A stretch of 11,060 bases of DNA from Bacteroidales bacterium (GTDB taxonomy: Bacteria; Bacteroidota; Bacteroidia; Bacteroidales; UBA932), in NCBI GenBank assembly GCA_017548805.1, contig JAFYZE010000182.1, positions 1 through 11,060 on the forward strand. Reading direction: 5' to 3'. The position numbers and the translations under genes are program-made. The notes under the pieces were generated by a model. It had not been told where the DNA came from and did not search any database. It saw only the letters and a program-made list of their open reading frames with translations. Positions 8,017 to 11,060 of the stretch are shown in pieces. How positions within the stretch are numbered: position 1 is the first letter of the stretch; each line of letters begins with the position of its first letter.

Positions 8017-8907
8017 TTATTTGATGAATCCGTATTCGATAAGTCTTGCCCGGAGCTTGGCTTCATTCTCCGGCAGGAGGTCGCACAGTGGTCCGCGTAC
8101 GCCTCCCACTTCCATGCCCATCATGTTCATGGCAGCCTTTACAGGCATAGGGTTGGTCTCGATGAAGAGGCTCTTGATGAGATTGTAAGCCTTGAGCTGC
8201 ATCGCCGCCGCAGAGGCGAAATCCCCCCGCAGGCAGGCGTCCGTCAGGTCCGCGACGCCGCGCGGATCGATGTTGGCCCATACGGAGATGACTCCCTGGG
8301 CGCCGAGGGCCATCATGGCCACAGTCTCGTCGTCGTTGCCGCTCCAGACATTGAGGTCGTCACCGCAGGCGGCCAGGGTGGCTGCCACTCCCCCGATACT
8401 GGAGTTGGCATCCTTCACGCCGTTGATCATGGGATGCTTAGAAAGGGCTTTCAGGGTTTCCACCGAAGCGCTCATGCCCGTACGGCTGGGAACGCTGTAC
8501 ACGATGATGGGGGTATGGACATTGTCAGCAAGGTACTCGTAATGCTTTACGAGTCCTCTCTGGGAAGTCTTGTTGTAATAAGGAGTCACGACAAGGAGCG
8601 CATCGGCACCGGCCTTTTCAGCCTCGAGGCTGAGTTCCAGGGCATGACTGGTGTCGTTGCTGCCCGTTCCGGCAACGACCTTGATGCGGCCCGCCACATA
8701 GTCTATACAGTCCTTTATGAGGGCGACGTGCTCATCATCCTTAAGGGTGGCGCTTTCGCCGGTGGTGCCGCAGACCGTGATGGCAGCGGTGCCGCCGGCG
8801 ATCTGTTTATCCACGAGCTCATGGAACTTGGCGTAGTTGACCTTGCCCTCCTTGGTGAAGGGAGTGACGATGGCTACCGAAGAGCCGCGGAAAACAGGTG
8901 CTTTCAT
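8017..8907 (-). CDS. dapA: 4-hydroxy-tetrahydrodipicolinate synthase
   Basis: This 296-residue TIM-barrel aldolase condenses pyruvate with L-aspartate 4-semialdehyde, the first committed step of diaminopimelate and lysine synthesis in the cytoplasm. The Schiff-base Lys165 lies in GVKDANSS, the proton-relay Tyr137 in VYSVPSRTG, the Thr pair in CGTTGES (Thr48, Thr49), the second tyrosine pair in TPYYNK (Tyr110, Tyr111), and the carboxylate-binding Arg at 142. These match E. coli DapA Lys161, Tyr133, Thr44/45, Tyr106/107 and Arg138 with a constant offset of 4. Ser138 replaces the Asn usual after the catalytic Tyr, probably a minor variation. The start at 8907 gives the normal short N-terminus; no clear ribosome-binding site is seen. 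The gene lies 16 nt after lysC and 13 nt before asd. Lysine feedback cannot be judged from the sequence alone. Confidence 0.96.
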   Translation of the reverse strand: MKAPVFRGSSVAIVTPFTKEGKVNYAKFHELVDKQIAGGTAAITVCGTTGESATLKDDEHVALIKDCIDYVAGRIKVVAGTGSNDTSHALELSLEAEKAGADALLVVTPYYNKTSQRGLVKHYEYLADNVHTPIIVYSVPSRTGMSASVETLKALSKHPMINGVKDANSSIGGVAATLAACGDDLNVWSGNDDETVAMMALGAQGVISVWANIDPRGVADLTDACLRGDFASAAAMQLKAYNLIKSLFIETNPMPVKAAMNMMGMEVGGVRGPLCDLLPENEAKLRARLIEYGFIK

Positions 8908-8923
8908 GGTACTGATGGTTTAA

Positions 8924-10243
8924 TTATTTCTGAGTGTTGAACAGACTGGCGCTGAGGGCCCTGAGAGCCCGGTTCTTGTCCTCCCCGCGCACGAGGAAGG
9001 AGATATTGTAGTTGCTTCCGCCGTAGGAAACCATACGCACGGGGACGCTCTTCATGGCCTCCATGGCGCGGGATTCGAAACCGACGTTCTCCCAGTTCAT
9101 ATCACCGACGACGCAGACGATGCACATGTCGAGGTCCACGGAGACGGTGCCGTATTTCTTGAGTTCATGGACGATTTCATTGAGATGGGCGGTATTGTCC
9201 ACAGACATCGAGACGCCGACCTCGGAGGTACAGATCATGTCGATGGAGGTCTTGTACTTCTCGAAGATCTCGAACACGCGGCGCAGGAAACCGTAGGTCA
9301 TGAGCATGCGGGAGGACTTGATACGGATGGCAGCGATGTTGTCCTTGGCCGCAACGGCCTTAATGAGGCCTTCCTCCAGTTCGTTGTTGATCAGGGTGCC
9401 TTCGGCATCGGGCTGCATGGTATTGAGGATGCGGACCGGAATGTTGGCGTTCTTGGCCGGCAGGATGCAGGTCGGATGAAGGACCTTGGCGCCGAAATAT
9501 GCCAGCTCAGAAGCTTCCTCGAAATGGATGTGATGCACGGCGGTGGTATGGTCGACCACGCGGGGGTCGTTGTTGTGCATGCCGTCGATGTCGGTCCAGA
9601 TCTGGATCTCCTCAGCCCCGATGGCGGCGCCGACAAGAGAGGCGGTATAGTCGGAGCCTCCGCGCTGGAGGTTGTCGACATCCCCCGCGGAGTTGCGGCA
9701 GATGAAACCCTGGGTGATGTAGAGATAAGCCTGCTTCTGCTCCAGCATGTCGCCGAGATGGTCGGCGATGTACGGGATGTCAGGCTCGCCCGCAGGGTCG
9801 AGGCGCATGAAATTGAGGGCGGGCAGGAGCACGACGTCCTTGCCCTGTTCCTGCAGGTAGAACGTGAACATGTTGGTGGACATGATCTCTCCCTGAGCAA
9901 GGACTTCCTTCTCCTCTACCGGGCCGAAATGCTTGCCGGCGAAGGAACGGAGGAAAGAAAAGACTCCTGCGAGCACCTCGCGGGCCTTGTCGGCATATTC
10001 CTTCGATGAATAAAGCTCGCCGACATGCTTGGTATATTTCATCTCAAGGGCACCGATGGTGTCGGCAGCGCCCTCGGAGTTGCCGTTGGTGTAATAGTTG
10101 GCGATCTCGACCAGGGAATTGGTCGTTCCGGACATGGCGGACAGGACGACGATCTTGCGCTCTCCGTCGTCGATAAGGCCGGCGACGCCCTTCATCCTAT
10201 GTGCGGAGCCCACTGAGGAGCCTCCGAATTTCAATACTTTCAT
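8924..10243 (-). CDS. lysC: Aspartate kinase, monofunctional, with C-terminal ACT region
   Basis: This 439-residue cytoplasmic kinase phosphorylates L-aspartate with ATP, the entry step of the aspartate family pathway. The kinase core runs from KFGGSSVGS (residues 5-13) through LSAMSGTTN (34-42) and RGGSDYTAS (194-202) to WTDIDGMHNNDPRVV (216-230) and GAKVLHP (251-257), then the linker RILNT (271-275). Residues from about 305 form a regulatory tandem ACT region: a segment around MTYGFLRRVFEIFEKY, a ligand-type segment SIDMICTSEVGVSMSVDN, and a second ACT repeat at about 370-435. There is no homoserine dehydrogenase domain, so this is not the fused ThrA-type enzyme. The ACT region and the operon partners suggest end-product inhibition by lysine; the ligand is inference. 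The start at 10243 begins directly with the core motif. Gaps are 14 nt from dapB and 16 nt to dapA. Confidence 0.95.
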   Translation of the reverse strand: MKVLKFGGSSVGSAHRMKGVAGLIDDGERKIVVLSAMSGTTNSLVEIANYYTNGNSEGAADTIGALEMKYTKHVGELYSSKEYADKAREVLAGVFSFLRSFAGKHFGPVEEKEVLAQGEIMSTNMFTFYLQEQGKDVVLLPALNFMRLDPAGEPDIPYIADHLGDMLEQKQAYLYITQGFICRNSAGDVDNLQRGGSDYTASLVGAAIGAEEIQIWTDIDGMHNNDPRVVDHTTAVHHIHFEEASELAYFGAKVLHPTCILPAKNANIPVRILNTMQPDAEGTLINNELEEGLIKAVAAKDNIAAIRIKSSRMLMTYGFLRRVFEIFEKYKTSIDMICTSEVGVSMSVDNTAHLNEIVHELKKYGTVSVDLDMCIVCVVGDMNWENVGFESRAMEAMKSVPVRMVSYGGSNYNISFLVRGEDKNRALRALSASLFNTQK

Positions 10244-10257
10244 CTTATCTCGGGGAA

Positions 10258-11013
10258 TTAAATCAAATCCTTGAAAAGGTCATCCATCCCGAGCAGTCCG
10301 GAATGGGCGACGGTATACTCCGCGGCCAGGACGGCGCCGAGGGCGAACCCCCTGCGCGACTTGGCCTCATGGGTGATGACGATGCGGTCGGCATCGCTCT
10401 CATAGCGCACCGTATGGATGCCGGGGACCTCATCGTGGCGGTAGCTGAAAATCTGCAGCGCAGGACCGGCCACTGGGGCCTTCATGCTCTCCACCTCGCC
10501 GAGGGGAGCCAGCTCGTTGGCCCAGGAATCCTTCCTGGAGAGCTTTGAGAGCAGGCCTTCGGCCAGGGTGACCGCCGTACCGCTCGGTGAGTCGAGCTTG
10601 TGGCAGTGATGTACCTCGTCCATGGCGACGTCGTATCCGTCGAACTTGTCCATGATGCCGGCGAGGTAACTGTTGACTGCGGAGAATATATATACACCGA
10701 TGCTGAAGTTGCTGCTCCAGAAAAGGGTGCGGCCGTCCGCGCACAGCGCCTCCATCTCGGCGCGATGGTCGGCGAACCACCCGGTTGTGCCGCTGACTAC
10801 CTTGAGTCCGGCATCGAAGGCTTTCCTGACATTGGAATAAGCGGAGGAAGGCATCGAGAACTCGATGACGACGTCCGCGCTGCGGAATGCATCGGAGTCG
10901 AAGGCCTCGGGATTGTCCACATCTACGGTACACACGATCTCGTGGCCGCGGGACACGGCGATCTCCTCGATCATATGGCCCATCCGGCCATAACCTATGA
11001 GCGCAATCTTCAT
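10258..11013 (-). CDS. dapB: 4-hydroxy-tetrahydrodipicolinate reductase
   Basis: This 251-residue cytoplasmic reductase uses NAD(P)H to convert the DapA product to tetrahydrodipicolinate. The nucleotide-binding loop is GYGRMG (residues 7-12), followed by VVSGTTGW (72-79) and SSNFSIGV (100-107). The catalytic block EVHHCHKLDSPSGTA (133-147) contains His135 and Lys139, corresponding to E. coli His159 and Lys163. A C-terminal THEAKSRRGFALGA segment (214-227) closes the fold. The protein is about 20 residues shorter than E. coli DapB (273), with an abbreviated region after the first beta strand; nothing essential is lost. Asp31 in the TVDVD segment after the second strand occupies the cofactor-selectivity region, which may favour NADH, though this needs an assay. 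It is the first gene of the minus-strand operon, with its start next to the AT-rich leader at the right edge. A weak AAGG lies 6 nt upstream of the ATG. Confidence 0.95.
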   Translation of the reverse strand: MKIALIGYGRMGHMIEEIAVSRGHEIVCTVDVDNPEAFDSDAFRSADVVIEFSMPSSAYSNVRKAFDAGLKVVSGTTGWFADHRAEMEALCADGRTLFWSSNFSIGVYIFSAVNSYLAGIMDKFDGYDVAMDEVHHCHKLDSPSGTAVTLAEGLLSKLSRKDSWANELAPLGEVESMKAPVAGPALQIFSYRHDEVPGIHTVRYESDADRIVITHEAKSRRGFALGAVLAAEYTVAHSGLLGMDDLFKDLI

Positions 11014-11060
11014 TACTAACCTTGGTTTTACACTACTTTTACAATTTTAATAATAAAAAA
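11014..11060 (-). promoter_or_regulatory. AT-rich leader upstream of dapB, partial promoter region
   Basis: These 47 nt contain only 9 G or C bases, in sharp contrast with the flanking coding DNA. They lie immediately upstream of the first gene of the dapB-lysC-dapA-asd operon, so they are the obvious place for its promoter or 5' leader. I searched for the Bacteroidota -33 TTTG and -7 TAnnTTTG pattern on the minus strand and saw no convincing pair; the core promoter may continue past the window edge. A small AACC-TT-GGTT dyad lies at 11018-11027, too short to call an operator. Confidence 0.5.

Noticed and set aside
8004..8066. Upstream ATG extending Asd by 21 residues
   Set aside because: It would overlap the 3' end of dapA and put the NADP-binding glycine loop unusually far from the N-terminus.
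7272..8940. Long plus-strand open frames (7272-7994 and 7867-8940) opposite asd and dapA
   Set aside because: They are antisense to two enzymes with intact catalytic motifs and have no recognisable protein features; treated as composition artefacts.
9167..10009. 280-codon plus-strand open frame opposite lysC
   Set aside because: The product is Asp/Gly/Val/His-rich low-information sequence typical of an antisense frame over GC-rich coding DNA.

Overview
This window looks like a chromosomal segment from a GC-rich member of the Bacteroidales (Bacteroidota); a few lines counted by hand give 55-68% G+C. The best lineage clue is the 1015-residue secreted protein, which combines a split amidase-type domain, a golvesin/Xly-like sandwich and an Fn3 domain and resembles proteins often labelled 'xanthan lyase' in Bacteroidota genomes. 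The lack of strong Shine-Dalgarno sequences and the family styles of the other genes agree with this. I cannot name a genus.

Positions 1-6972, plus strand: five tightly packed genes. They are the 3' part of a YycJ/WalJ-type metallo-beta-lactamase-fold hydrolase, an MsbA-like ABC exporter half-transporter, a small VanZ-like membrane protein, the large secreted amidase-like protein, and a UPF0597/CyuA-type iron-sulfur L-cysteine desulfidase (or L-serine dehydratase) homologue. Successive junctions are a 3-nt gap, a 1-nt gap, an 8-nt overlap and a 4-nt overlap, so this is almost certainly one transcript whose promoter lies off the left edge.

Positions 6987-11013, minus strand: a four-gene operon transcribed right to left, dapB-lysC-dapA-asd, with gaps of 14, 16 and 13 nt. 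Together the genes encode every step from L-aspartate to tetrahydrodipicolinate, the precursor of meso-diaminopimelate and lysine. All expected active-site motifs are intact. A 47-nt AT-rich leader at the right edge (11014-11060) probably holds part of the promoter region.

The two operons converge across only 14 nt. Two short hairpins lie there, one overlapping a stop codon and neither followed by a T run.

Functionally the window is housekeeping plus envelope biology. The minus operon makes the peptidoglycan cross-linking amino acid (and lysine), and the plus operon carries envelope-linked genes including a probable secreted peptidoglycan amidase-like enzyme. I found no mobile element, CRISPR array, RNA gene, phage gene or clear novel defence system. 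The item most worth a second look is the domain layout of the large secreted protein. No stretch over 300 bases lacks a gene.
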